DNA from: Paenibacillus brevis
Lineage (GTDB): Bacteria; Bacillota; Bacilli; Paenibacillales; Paenibacillaceae
Length of the DNA stretch: 64,000 nt
Assembly (NCBI RefSeq): GCF_018919145.1
Contig: NZ_JAHLQJ010000011.1
Coordinates: forward strand, 62,001 to 126,000
Direction of reading: 5' to 3'
The notes beneath the pieces were generated by a model, which saw only the letters and a list, made by a program, of their open reading frames with translations, was not told the origin of the DNA and ran no database searches. Made by a program: the position numbers and the translations under genes. Of the stretch, positions 44,649-52,686 are shown piece after piece. Position 1 is the first letter of the stretch. Each line of letters begins with the position of its first letter.

Positions 44649-46328
44649 TTACTTGTTCTCGAATAAATACAGGTATTCGCCGTAGCCTTCCGCATTCATC
44701 TTCTCTTTCGGTACGAAGCGAAGAGCGGCGGAATTAATACAGTAGCGAAGTCCGGTTGGTTCGGGACCGTCCTCGAATACATGCCCCAGGTGGGAATCCC
44801 CTTCCCTGCTGCGCACTTCCGTACGGATCATGAAATGGCTGGTATCTGTCTTTTCCTTGATGCTGTACGAACGCAAGGGGCGGGTAAAGCTGGGCCATCC
44901 GCATCCGGCATCATATTTGTCGAGCGAGCTGAACAGCGGCTCCCCGGATACGATATCCACATAGATCCCTTCATCCGTGTTATTCCAGTACTCGCCGGTA
45001 AAGGGGCGCTCGGTAGCATTCTTCTGCGTAACCTCGTATTGGATGGGGGTCAGGCGAGTTCTCAGCTCCTCCGGATTGGCGGGACCCGCCCAATGACGGT
45101 CAATGAAGTCCTCCCGGCCGGAGCCTTTGCGATAGCGTTTATAGTGCCCGGGATTTTTTCGATGGTAGTCTTGATGATAGTCCTCAGCGGCATAGAATGG
45201 AGCAGCCGGCAAAATCTCCGTTACGATCGGCTTGTCAAAGCGGCCGCTGGCGGCCAGCTCTGCCTTGGAATGCTCCGCTTCCTCCCGTTGTTGCTCACTA
45301 TGGTAGAAAATAGCTGTCCGGTACGATTCTCCCCGATCATGGAATTGCCCGCCTTCATCCGTCGGGTCAATCTGCTGCCAGAATAGCTCCAGGAGCTTTC
45401 TGTAAGGAAAGACGGCCGGATCGAATGTAATCTGTACGGCTTCATAGTGGCCCGTATCCCCGGCGCAAACTTCCTCATACGTCGGATTGGCGGTTCGGCC
45501 GCCGGTATAACCGGATACGATCCCGTGAATTCCGGGAAGCTCTTCAAAAGGCGAAACCATGCACCAGAAGCAGCCTCCTGCAAAGGTGGCCAGCTCACGG
45601 CCGGAAGATTGCGGTATATTCATGCTGATCCCTCCATTTTCATTTGGCATCATTAATAACAGGCTGGAACTTGATCCGGCTTCCAGTATAACGTTTTTTG
45701 TCCCAAAACTGAAAGCTGTCCAGGGTCTTTTTTTAATATATACCCAAAATACAGTTGCCAGCAGAAGTACCAGCATATATCCGAGAGCTGCCTTTAATGC
45801 CATTTTCGGTTCCTCCCATAAAGATGCGCCCAGAAAGGCGTAGAAGAACACGCTTGGCAGCTTGCCGACAACAGAGCCGGCCAGATAGGTGAAGAAGGGA
45901 ATGTTATAAGCTCCCGAATAGATGTTGATTGCCGTTTGGGGGAATACCGGCGTTAATTTACATAAGACGATTGTGGCAAAAGGACGCTGTTCGATGACCT
46001 TGCTGATCCGCTCCAGCGGTTTGAGTCTTTCCGTCCAGCGTGAGGCCACATCCCGGAACCCGTAGGCCGCACCGGCGTATACGAGTGCTCCGGCTAGCGT
46101 AGAACTGATCAGGGTGATCATTCCCCCGAACAGTCCTCCCAGCATATATCCGGCAGCGGCGATAACGACGCGGTAGGGCAAGATTGGAACAAAGGCGAGC
46201 AAGGTCGATAAAGCCAACAGGCTCCAGAGCGGAGGATTGCCCGTGATCCATCCATTAAGCTCCTCCTTGAACAGATAAGCCAAGGCAAAAGCAAGGGCAT
46301 ACACTGTGAGTGCGATCCATTTTCTCAT
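44649..46328 (-). CDS. msrAB: TVP38/TMEM64 membrane domain fused to MsrA-MsrB methionine sulfoxide reductase
   Basis: One uninterrupted frame of 559 residues. Residues 1 to about 215 are a TVP38/DedA-type (VTT) membrane domain with about six hydrophobic segments and [17 protein letters not shown]. Residues 236-559 are a complete MsrA-MsrB: MsrA GCFWC (catalytic Cys253), MsrB GCGWPSF and RYCINSAAL (catalytic Cys530), without MsrB zinc cysteines. The reductase repairs both methionine sulfoxide epimers. The ATG at 46328 follows AAAGGAGCC. An internal ATG (45623) with a strong ribosome binding site can give MsrAB alone. Fusion, or an upstream gene that lost its stop codon, are both possible. Confidence 0.82.
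   Translation of the reverse strand: MRKWIALTVYALAFALAYLFKEELNGWITGNPPLWSLLALSTLLAFVPILPYRVVIAAAGYMLGGLFGGMITLISSTLAGALVYAGAAYGFRDVASRWTERLKPLERISKVIEQRPFATIVLCKLTPVFPQTAINIYSGAYNIPFFTYLAGSVVGKLPSVFFYAFLGASLWEEPKMALKAALGYMLVLLLATVFWVYIKKRPWTAFSFGTKNVILEAGSSSSLLLMMPNENGGISMNIPQSSGRELATFAGGCFWCMVSPFEELPGIHGIVSGYTGGRTANPTYEEVCAGDTGHYEAVQITFDPAVFPYRKLLELFWQQIDPTDEGGQFHDRGESYRTAIFYHSEQQREEAEHSKAELAASGRFDKPIVTEILPAAPFYAAEDYHQDYHRKNPGHYKRYRKGSGREDFIDRHWAGPANPEELRTRLTPIQYEVTQKNATERPFTGEYWNNTDEGIYVDIVSGEPLFSSLDKYDAGCGWPSFTRPLRSYSIKEKTDTSHFMIRTEVRSREGDSHLGHVFEDGPEPTGLRYCINSAALRFVPKEKMNAEGYGEYLYLFENK
45621..45640 (-). promoter_or_regulatory. Internal ribosome binding site and start for separate MsrAB
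   Basis: On the minus strand GGAGGG lies seven bases before an ATG at 45623 that begins [11 protein letters not shown]. Starting here gives a 324-residue MsrAB, the normal size of the soluble enzyme. So the reductase can be made free as well as fused to the membrane domain. Confidence 0.75.
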
Positions 46329-46429
46329 AACGGCTCCTTTCCGCCCATCCATGATACAAAGTCTTCCCTTAATTAAATCTAGCGTATTCTTCATGTCCAT
46401 GCTATAATTACTAAGAATTTTATATGCAT

Positions 46430-46560
46430 GGTTCCCAAAGGGGAGTAGCTTACTACAATAAAGTCGTCATGACGGGTTCACGCCCCGGCTTTATTGGCAA
46501 CCTAACGTTGTTAGCGAGACCTTTGCCTGATGCGAGTATTGGGTGAAGGTCTTTTTATTT
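46430..46560 (+). ncRNA. yybP-ykoY (manganese) riboswitch with terminator
   Basis: The class-defining ends are present: AAAGGGGAGTAGC (46437-46449) and GGCAACCTAACGTTGTTAGC followed by GAGACCTTTGCC (to 46527). Between them lies a variable hairpin. The expression platform is AGACCTT (46517-46523) / AAGGTCT (46546-46552) followed by TTTTATTTT; the terminator's left arm overlaps the aptamer's 3' strand, as expected for a switch turned on by Mn2+. It precedes a TerC gene, a standard target of this class. Confidence 0.93.
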
Positions 46561-46570
46561 TGTATAAAAT

Positions 46571-46615
46571 AAAAATGCACCTGTGCCCGGTTTAACGAGC
46601 AAAGGTGCATTTTTT
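46571..46615 (+). terminator. Second terminator between riboswitch and terC
   Basis: AAAATGCACCT / AGGTGCATTTTTT around a 19-base loop. It lies between the riboswitch's own terminator and the terC start, on the same strand, which is unexpected; it may form a second barrier or respond to another signal. Confidence 0.75.
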
Positions 46616-46658
46616 CATACCAGAGGCTGGAACCGGATCGTAGGAGAGGAGAGAGAAT

Positions 46659-47366
46659 ATGGAGTTATTGACGTTGGAGTTCTGGACAGCCTTGCTATCC
46701 ATCGTTCTGATCGATCTTGTGCTTGCAGGCGACAATGCGATTGTAATCGGGCTTGCCGCGCGCAATGTTCGAAAGGAGGACCAGAAGAAGGTTATTATCT
46801 GGGGAACTATAGGGGCAATCGTGGTTCGTGTCATCATGACCTTGCTTGTACTGGAGCTGCTGAAGCTACCGGGGTTGCGGCTGGCCGGCGGACTGGCTCT
46901 GATCTGGATTGCCTATAAGCTTTTGGTCGACGATAAGAGCCACGATATTAAAGGCGGAGACCGCATGTGGGCCGCTATCGGCACCATTATTATTGCCGAT
47001 ACCATGATGGGCCTGGATAATGTGCTTGCGGTGGCGGGCGCTGCGAATGAGGACTTTCTGCTCGTAGTATTTGGCCTGGCTATTTCCATACCGATTATGG
47101 TGCTGGGAAGTACGATGATTCTGAAGCTGACAGAGCGCTTCCCGGTCGTCATTACGATCGGAGCGGCTGTGCTGGCATGGACGGCATCCAAGATGCTGGT
47201 TGCTGAGCCGCTGATTCTTGACTGGTTCGCAAGCGGTTGGATCAAGTACGGGTTCGAAATGGTTATTATTGCTCTTGTTGTAGGCTTGGGACATTTAATG
47301 AAGAAAAAGCTTGAGCGCGAGCGTGAAATTCAGCAAATGCTGAATCAAGGCAACCTCCCGCTGTAG
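46659..47366 (+). CDS. TerC family membrane protein (manganese export type)
   Basis: A 235-residue membrane protein with seven hydrophobic segments and the acidic pairs DLVLAGDNAIVI and DTMMGLDNVLAVAG that define TerC proteins. A basic C-terminal helix follows. Homologs under the same riboswitch (YkoY, YceF) take part in manganese efflux, probably helping metalation of exported enzymes. The ATG follows TAGGAGAGGAG. The Mn2+ riboswitch upstream strongly supports this role. Confidence 0.92.
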   Translation: MELLTLEFWTALLSIVLIDLVLAGDNAIVIGLAARNVRKEDQKKVIIWGTIGAIVVRVIMTLLVLELLKLPGLRLAGGLALIWIAYKLLVDDKSHDIKGGDRMWAAIGTIIIADTMMGLDNVLAVAGAANEDFLLVVFGLAISIPIMVLGSTMILKLTERFPVVITIGAAVLAWTASKMLVAEPLILDWFASGWIKYGFEMVIIALVVGLGHLMKKKLEREREIQQMLNQGNLPL

Positions 47367-47381
47367 TTATAGGTGTACAGG

Positions 47382-47425
47382 GAAGAACCTTTCTCCATTC
47401 CGGGGAAAGGTTCTTCTTATTTTTT
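47382..47425 (+). terminator. Terminator after terC
   Basis: GAAGAACCTTTCTCC / GGGGAAAGGTTCTTC, a 14-15-bp stem with a small loop, then TTATTTTTTG. Confidence 0.85.
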
Positions 47426-47448
47426 GAATATAGACTTCGCGGACAAAG

Positions 47449-48282
47449 TCAGGATTCGACCGGCGTGCGGGCATGCTGGCGGAATTGTTTGGGAGACATC
47501 CCGAACCGCTTCCTAAATACCCGGTGAAAATAATTGTAGTTTGGAAAGCCGGAGCTTTCGGCCACATGCTCCAGACTAAGCGGGCTGAAAATGATTCTTT
47601 CCCGCGCCATATTCAGGCGAACCTCAAGGGTGTATTGAATAATGCTGGTGTCGAATGTCTCTTTAAACAGATGCACCGCCCGCGAGACGCTAATGCCGGC
47701 ATAGGCCGCCGCATCCTCCAGGCGAATCGGTCCAGCCGCATTCTCTTCAATATAATTCTTAATCCGGTGGGCAAGATAAGTGGGATAGGTCCGGGTTGGC
47801 TGCTGGAGCAAATTGCGGTCAATATCCGTACACAGAATCTTTAAGTAATACTCTGCGATTTCAGGAGAAGGATTGGAGATTCGTTGCCGCTCCAGCATAA
47901 TTTGCCGGAAAGCCCCGACAACCCCCTCTGACAGCGGAAGCCGGATAATGCGGGGACGGGGCTGTTTCTGCCACCACTCCTCGATCCATTCCCCTGAAGG
48001 GAAGATATGATAGTCGCCGCTGTTAATCAACGGAGGTCCCTGTGCCTGAACGCCGATGGAAGGCTCGGCTTCAATCCGCAGCTCGTAGGGCTGTCCGGGG
48101 GCGACAAGCAGCAGGTCACCGGGCTCCAGCCGCTCCAGCTTCCCTTCAATACGGGTGCGGCAGCGGCCTGTAGTCTGCAGCCGTATTAGATGATTCTCCA
48201 GCCCTTCCGGTTGGAAAATATGAAACGGCTTGCTGTGAAGGGAATAGCCAGCGGTCAGAATTTGCAGGTTTTTATTGTTCAA
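47449..48282 (-). CDS. AraC family transcriptional regulator (sugar-cluster-linked)
   Basis: A 277-residue regulator with an N-terminal cupin-like sugar-sensing domain (LEPGDLLLVAPGQPYEL) and two C-terminal HTH motifs (LEDAAAYAGISVSRAVHLFK; ESSGFPNYNYFHRVFRKRFG). A TTG at 48282, about eight bases after GGGAGAG, is preferred. A GTG at 48291 touches the ribosome binding site, and a TTG at 48306 would add eight residues. It is divergent from the three-gene sugar cluster at 48427-51276 and is its probable regulator. Confidence 0.88.
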   Translation of the reverse strand: MNNKNLQILTAGYSLHSKPFHIFQPEGLENHLIRLQTTGRCRTRIEGKLERLEPGDLLLVAPGQPYELRIEAEPSIGVQAQGPPLINSGDYHIFPSGEWIEEWWQKQPRPRIIRLPLSEGVVGAFRQIMLERQRISNPSPEIAEYYLKILCTDIDRNLLQQPTRTYPTYLAHRIKNYIEENAAGPIRLEDAAAYAGISVSRAVHLFKETFDTSIIQYTLEVRLNMARERIIFSPLSLEHVAESSGFPNYNYFHRVFRKRFGMSPKQFRQHARTPVES

Positions 48283-48426
48283 AAATGCCACTCTCCCAAG
48301 TACCAAAAAAAATAATGACCAGATTGTTCATGTTTCAATCATATTATTCATTTTACTGTAAAGCAATTTGGAATACCATGTAGAAGAGTTGATCAATTCG
48401 TTTAATTAAAGGTTGAGGTGATTATT

Positions 48427-49197
48427 TTGACACAAGTAGGTCTCCAGCTTTATACAGTTCGCGATGCTATGGAACAGGATTTTGAAGGAACCCTGCACAA
48501 GGTTGCAGCACTGGGATATCAAGGGGTGGAATTTGCGGGATACTTCGGCCGGACAGCCGAGCAGGTCAAGGCCATTCTGGATGAAACCGGTTTGATTGCT
48601 TTGGGAGCGCATACACCTTATGTGAGATTGCGCGATGCGCTTGATGAGGAAATCGCGTTTAATAAAGCGATCGGCAACACTACATTGATCATGCCTTTCT
48701 TGGAAGAGGAAGATCGTCATCGCTGGCATGAAATTTTTGCAGATATGGACAAGATCGGTCAACGCTGTGCGGATGCGGGGGTTATTTTCTGCTATCATAA
48801 TCATGAATTCGAGCTTACACAGCATCTGGATGGCCAGCCTGTATTGGACGTTATGTTCTCGAAGCTGCCTGCAGAACGTCTGCAAATGGAGCTTGATACC
48901 TGCTGGGTTCACTATGCAGGGCTTGATCCGGTTGCTTATATAAACAAGTATGCGGACCGTTTGCCGCTGGTTCACTGGAAGGATATGGCGAAGCGCGAGG
49001 ATGGTTCGGCCGAGACGGTAGAGCTGGGGCATGGAGAAGTCGATATTAAGGCGATTGCAGATGCCGCAATTCAAGCAGGGGCAGCCTGGCTGGTGGTTGA
49101 GCAGGATTACTGTGCCGGCAATCCGCTCGATTGTATTGGAGAGAGTATGAAATGGATACGCAGTTATGCGAATAACGGGGGGAATATTCATGTCTAA
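48427..49197 (+). CDS. Sugar phosphate isomerase/epimerase family TIM barrel (1)
   Basis: A 256-residue xylose-isomerase-like TIM barrel. QVGLQLYTVRDAM starts it, and the metal-binding acidic/His positions appear in YHNHEFE, QMELDTCWVHYAG, PLVHWKDM and VVEQDYC. The TTG at 48427 follows GAGGTGA by five bases; a GTG at 48418 is the alternative. It overlaps the oxidoreductase gene by eight bases. Related barrels pair with Gfo/Idh oxidoreductases in inositol, 3-keto-sugar and C-glycoside pathways; the substrate is unknown here. Confidence 0.88.
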   Translation: MTQVGLQLYTVRDAMEQDFEGTLHKVAALGYQGVEFAGYFGRTAEQVKAILDETGLIALGAHTPYVRLRDALDEEIAFNKAIGNTTLIMPFLEEEDRHRWHEIFADMDKIGQRCADAGVIFCYHNHEFELTQHLDGQPVLDVMFSKLPAERLQMELDTCWVHYAGLDPVAYINKYADRLPLVHWKDMAKREDGSAETVELGHGEVDIKAIADAAIQAGAAWLVVEQDYCAGNPLDCIGESMKWIRSYANNGGNIHV

Positions 49198-50272
49198 GAA
49201 GCTGAAGGTAGCGATTGTAGGCTGCGGAGGGATTGCAAATAACAAGCATTTGCCGGCTTTGGTGAAGCTTGAGGAGGTAGAATTGGTTGCGTTCTGCGAT
49301 ATCGTTGAAGAACGTGCGGAGAAAGCCGCAAAGGAATTCGGGACAGCAGACGCTAAAGTATATACGGACTTCCGCAAATTGCTTAGTGAGACGGATGTCG
49401 AGGTTGTCCATGTCTGCACTCCGAATGATTCCCATGCGGAAATTACGGTAGCATCCCTGGAATCCGGCAGACATGTTATGTGTGAGAAGCCGATGGCCAA
49501 GACCGCCGAGCAGGCAAGACAAATGCTGGATGCGGCGAAGCGTACCGGCAAAAAGCTCAGCATCGCTTACCAGAACCGTTTCCGCAGCGACAGCTTGTAT
49601 CTGAAGCAGTTGTGCGAGCAAGGAGAGCTCGGAGACATTTACTACGGAAAGGCGCTGGCGCTCAGACGTCGTGCAGTACCTACCTGGGGCGTATTCCTTG
49701 ATGAAGAGAAGCAAGGCGGAGGCCCGTTGATTGATATTGGCACCCATGCCCTTGACCTGACACTTTGGCTCATGGACAATTATGAACCAAAGAGTGTTAC
49801 CGGTTCAGTCTTCCACAAGCTGGGCAACCGTGAAAATGCAGCCAATGCTTTCGGTCCTTGGAATCCGGAGGAATTCAAGGTTGAGGATTCCGCTTTCGGC
49901 TTCATTACAATGAAGAATGGAGCGACTATTGCGCTCGAATCCAGCTGGGCGCTGAATGTAATTGATTTCGGAGAAGCAAGAACACTGCTGTGCGGAACCG
50001 AGGGCGGAGCGGACATGAATGACGGCCTTCGTCTGAATGGCGAAAGAATGAGCCGCCTGTATGAGACGAAGGTAGACCTTGGCAGCGGAGGCGTGGCCTT
50101 CTTCAGCGGCGAGCAGGAGACCGATTCCTTGCGGGAAGCCAGATCCTGGGTCCAAGCCATTCTGGAAGACAAAGAGCCGCTCGTGAAGCCGGAGCAAGCA
50201 TTGGTCGTTACTGAAATTCTAGAAGCGATCTATGAATCGGCCAGAACGGGCAAGACCGTATATTTTGATTAA
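49190..50272 (+). CDS. Gfo/Idh/MocA family oxidoreductase
   Basis: A 360-residue NAD(P)-dependent sugar oxidoreductase. The Rossmann motif VGCGGIANNKHLPAL is at about 9-23, EKPMAKT near 100 contains the catalytic Lys, and DIGTHALDLTLWLMDNY near 185 contains the catalytic Asp and His. It oxidises a ring or polyol hydroxyl in most homologs. The ATG at 49190 has ACGGGGGGAA upstream and overlaps the previous gene, so both are co-translated. Next gene 35 bases downstream. Confidence 0.92.
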   Translation: MSKKLKVAIVGCGGIANNKHLPALVKLEEVELVAFCDIVEERAEKAAKEFGTADAKVYTDFRKLLSETDVEVVHVCTPNDSHAEITVASLESGRHVMCEKPMAKTAEQARQMLDAAKRTGKKLSIAYQNRFRSDSLYLKQLCEQGELGDIYYGKALALRRRAVPTWGVFLDEEKQGGGPLIDIGTHALDLTLWLMDNYEPKSVTGSVFHKLGNRENAANAFGPWNPEEFKVEDSAFGFITMKNGATIALESSWALNVIDFGEARTLLCGTEGGADMNDGLRLNGERMSRLYETKVDLGSGGVAFFSGEQETDSLREARSWVQAILEDKEPLVKPEQALVVTEILEAIYESARTGKTVYFD

Positions 50273-50307
50273 TTCGGCGGACACGCAAATGACAGGAGGC
50301 TATTGAA

Positions 50308-51276
50308 ATGAAATTAGGCGTATTTCTGGTTCTATTCGGAGGACGGCCGCTGGAAGAAGCGCTGGACCTGGTTGCATCCAAGGGAGTTAAGGCTGTTGAG
50401 ATCGGAACCGGAGCATATCCAGGGGATGCACATTGCAAGCCGGATGAGCTGCTAGAGAGCAAGGCTGCGCGTGAAAACTTCAAGAAGGCCGTTGAATCCC
50501 GCGGTTTGACGATTAGTGCACTGAGCTGCCACGGGAACCCGCTCCATCCTCAGCAGCATATCGCCCAAGGCTTTCATGATACCTTTGTAAAGACAGTACA
50601 ACTGGCCGAGCTGCTGGAGGTTCCGGTGGTGAACACGTTCTCGGGTTGCCCGGGAGATCATGAGGATGCTAAATATCCGAACTGGCCTGTGGCGCCATGG
50701 CCGAATGATTATCAAGAAATCCTGGACTGGCAATGGACGAACAAAGTGATCCCTTACTGGACAGAATGGGGGAAATATGCGGCTGACCACCACGTTAAGA
50801 TTGGTCTGGAGCTGCATGGAGGCTTCTCGGTACATACGCCGGGAACACTGCTTCGCCTGCGCGAAGCGGCAGGTGAAGCCATCGGAGCGAACCTGGATCC
50901 AAGCCATATGTGGTGGCAAGGCATCGACCCGGTTCAGGCGATCTCTATCTTGGGCAGGGCAGGCGCGATTCACCATTTCCATGCCAAGGATACGACGATT
51001 GATCCGGTCAATGTACATCGTCACGGAATCACGGACATGCAGTCCTATACCTTGATGCAGGACCGCGCATGGCAGTTCCGCACGGTAGGCTATGGTCACG
51101 ATCTGAAGACCTGGGCGGACATTATCAGTGCGCTTCGTCTTTATGGATATGACTATGTCGTGAGCATTGAGCATGAAGACGGACTGATGTCGATTGAGGA
51201 AGGCTTCTCGAAGGCTGTTAAGAATCTGCAGCAGATTATGATTGAAGACTCCGCTGCAGAAATGTGGTGGGTCTAA
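50308..51276 (+). CDS. Sugar phosphate isomerase/epimerase family TIM barrel (2)
   Basis: A 322-residue barrel of the same superfamily as the first gene, but larger. Visible metal/active-site positions: ELHGGF, NLDPSHMWWQG, HHFHAKDT and SIEHEDGLM. The start is MKLGVFLVLFGGRPLEEAL behind CAGGAGG. It ends the cluster before a terminator. Two such barrels around one Gfo/Idh enzyme suggest sequential steps on one sugar; this is inference. Confidence 0.9.
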   Translation: MKLGVFLVLFGGRPLEEALDLVASKGVKAVEIGTGAYPGDAHCKPDELLESKAARENFKKAVESRGLTISALSCHGNPLHPQQHIAQGFHDTFVKTVQLAELLEVPVVNTFSGCPGDHEDAKYPNWPVAPWPNDYQEILDWQWTNKVIPYWTEWGKYAADHHVKIGLELHGGFSVHTPGTLLRLREAAGEAIGANLDPSHMWWQGIDPVQAISILGRAGAIHHFHAKDTTIDPVNVHRHGITDMQSYTLMQDRAWQFRTVGYGHDLKTWADIISALRLYGYDYVVSIEHEDGLMSIEEGFSKAVKNLQQIMIEDSAAEMWWV

Positions 51277-51307
51277 ATCCTTCGTTCTATTTCTTCTCGT
51301 GAATCTT

Positions 51308-51335
51308 GGCGGCTGCCTTTCGCAGCCGCTTTTTC
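51308..51335 (+). terminator. Terminator after the sugar cluster
   Basis: Perfect 8-bp stem GCGGCTGC / GCAGCCGC, 5-base loop, then TTTTTC. Confidence 0.85.
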
Positions 51336-51487
51336 ATGTGTAGATGAATCGGGTATAATAACAAATACTGGAGCGATTAAAAAGGGATTCACCTGTATCC
51401 ATCCCGCATAAAGTGTGGTACTATGAAATATACTAACGATTCGTAAGTTATTAACCGGTTATGTAGAAAGTATGAGGTGAGATTAAC

Positions 51488-51805
51488 ATGGAAGAGCATC
51501 ATACGGCGATGTGTCCCCGGTTTGAATCCGCTTTCGTAATTTTGGGTAAACGCTGGAATGGCCTGATTATCCGCACCTTGCTTAGCGGCCCGAAGCGGTT
51601 TAAGGACATCTCTAACGGAATTCCAGCGATGAGTGACAAGATGTTGTCCGAGCGTATGAAAGATTTGGAGACCGAAGGAATTGTTATTAGGCATGTTTAT
51701 CCGGAAACTCCCGTAAGAATTGAGTATGAGCTGACAGAAAAGGGAAGAGCGCTGAATCCAGTCATGGAGCAAGTACAGTGCTGGGCAGAGCAGTGGATTG
51801 AGTAG
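51488..51805 (+). CDS. HxlR family (DUF24) transcriptional regulator
   Basis: A 105-residue winged-helix protein with the HxlR core ILGKRWNGLIIRTLLSGPKRF, SDKMLSERMKDLETEGIV and YELTEKG. Cys9 in AMCPRF matches the N-terminal redox-sensing cysteine of YodB/HypR-type members, so thiol or quinone stress is a plausible signal. TACTAT-type repeats at 51417-51437 in front of it may be its operator. It is followed by a flavoprotein gene, a common pairing. Confidence 0.9.
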   Translation: MEEHHTAMCPRFESAFVILGKRWNGLIIRTLLSGPKRFKDISNGIPAMSDKMLSERMKDLETEGIVIRHVYPETPVRIEYELTEKGRALNPVMEQVQCWAEQWIE

Positions 51806-51867
51806 GCTGTGACGTGCCGTTTTCGTGTGGCGGAGCGGCACGAAATATGATGAAAGTAGGTGTACTT

Positions 51868-52437
51868 GTGGCTGAGGTAATCGTAATCGGAGCGGGACCT
51901 GCAGGTTCAAGCGCGGCATTGTTTTTGGCCAAGGCGGGCAAAGAAACCTTGGTGCTCGACGGCAATGCCAGCATGACGAAGCGGGCCTGGATTGAGAACC
52001 ACTATGGAGCCAAGGATATCAGCGGCCCGGATTTGCTGAAGATCGGCCGGGAGCAGGCTCAGAAGGCGGGGGCAAAGTTCATTGAAGAGAAAGTGACCGT
52101 TGTCGATACGAACGGAGGCTCCAAGGTGACCGTGAAGACGGAATCCGGAAGAAGCTATGAGGCCTCGCATGTCATCCTGGCTACGGGTGCATTGACAGAG
52201 TTGGCGGCATCGATCGGTCTGGAACTGAAAGAGGGCCGCGAGCCGCGCATTAAAGCGGTGGTAGAGACCGATGGTTACGGCAGAACGAGCAACCCTCGGA
52301 TCTGGGTTGCAGGCACGCTTGCCGGCGTAAGCGTTCACACGATTATTACAGCCGGAGACGGAGCCAGGGTGGCGATCGAGCTGTTGAGTGAATTGAATGG
52401 CGAACGCTACGTAGATCACGATGTACTGAAATCATAA
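51868..52437 (+). CDS. Small FAD-dependent oxidoreductase, thioredoxin-reductase-like
   Basis: A 189-residue flavoprotein with only the FAD-binding part: EVIVIGAGPAGSSAALFL at the start, SHVILATGAL in the middle and the C-terminal RIWVAGTLAGVSVHTIITAGDGARVA. The NAD(P)H domain and CxxC of true thioredoxin reductases are absent, so the electron donor is unclear. The GTG at 51868 follows GTAGGTG; an ATG at 51847 would add seven residues. It is co-directional with the hxlR-type gene 62 bases upstream and probably under its control. Confidence 0.82.
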   Translation: MAEVIVIGAGPAGSSAALFLAKAGKETLVLDGNASMTKRAWIENHYGAKDISGPDLLKIGREQAQKAGAKFIEEKVTVVDTNGGSKVTVKTESGRSYEASHVILATGALTELAASIGLELKEGREPRIKAVVETDGYGRTSNPRIWVAGTLAGVSVHTIITAGDGARVAIELLSELNGERYVDHDVLKS

Positions 52438-52449
52438 GAGTACCTTCAA

Positions 52450-52490
52450 GACTTTCCGTAAGCTTCAGCTTGCGGAGAGCCTTTTTTATT
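52450..52490 (+). terminator. Terminator before the nir operon
   Basis: CTTTCCGTAAGC / GCTTGCGGAGAG with a TTCA loop, then CCTTTTTTATTTTTTG. Confidence 0.82.
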
Positions 52491-52582
52491 TTTTGACATA
52501 TTTATTGTGACTCCACGCACAAACGTTATTTTTCCCATCCCGCAAACTAAGGATAGAGATTGTGAAATTATACACTTAAAAA

Positions 52583-52598
52583 AGTGAAAAATATCACA
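52583..52598 (+). promoter_or_regulatory. Fnr box of the nirBDC operon
   Basis: AGTGA-AAAATA-TCACA differs by one base from the Fnr consensus TGTGA-N6-TCACA. Its centre is 42-43 bases before the start expected from TAATTT at 52622, the usual distance for direct activation. Confidence 0.72.
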
Positions 52599-52686
52599 AT
52601 TAATTCAAAATTTCAATTGTGTAATTTGTAGGTTGAAGGAGCGGAGCTCCAATAGAGAACAACGATGTTGAGGAGGTAGTTCTACG

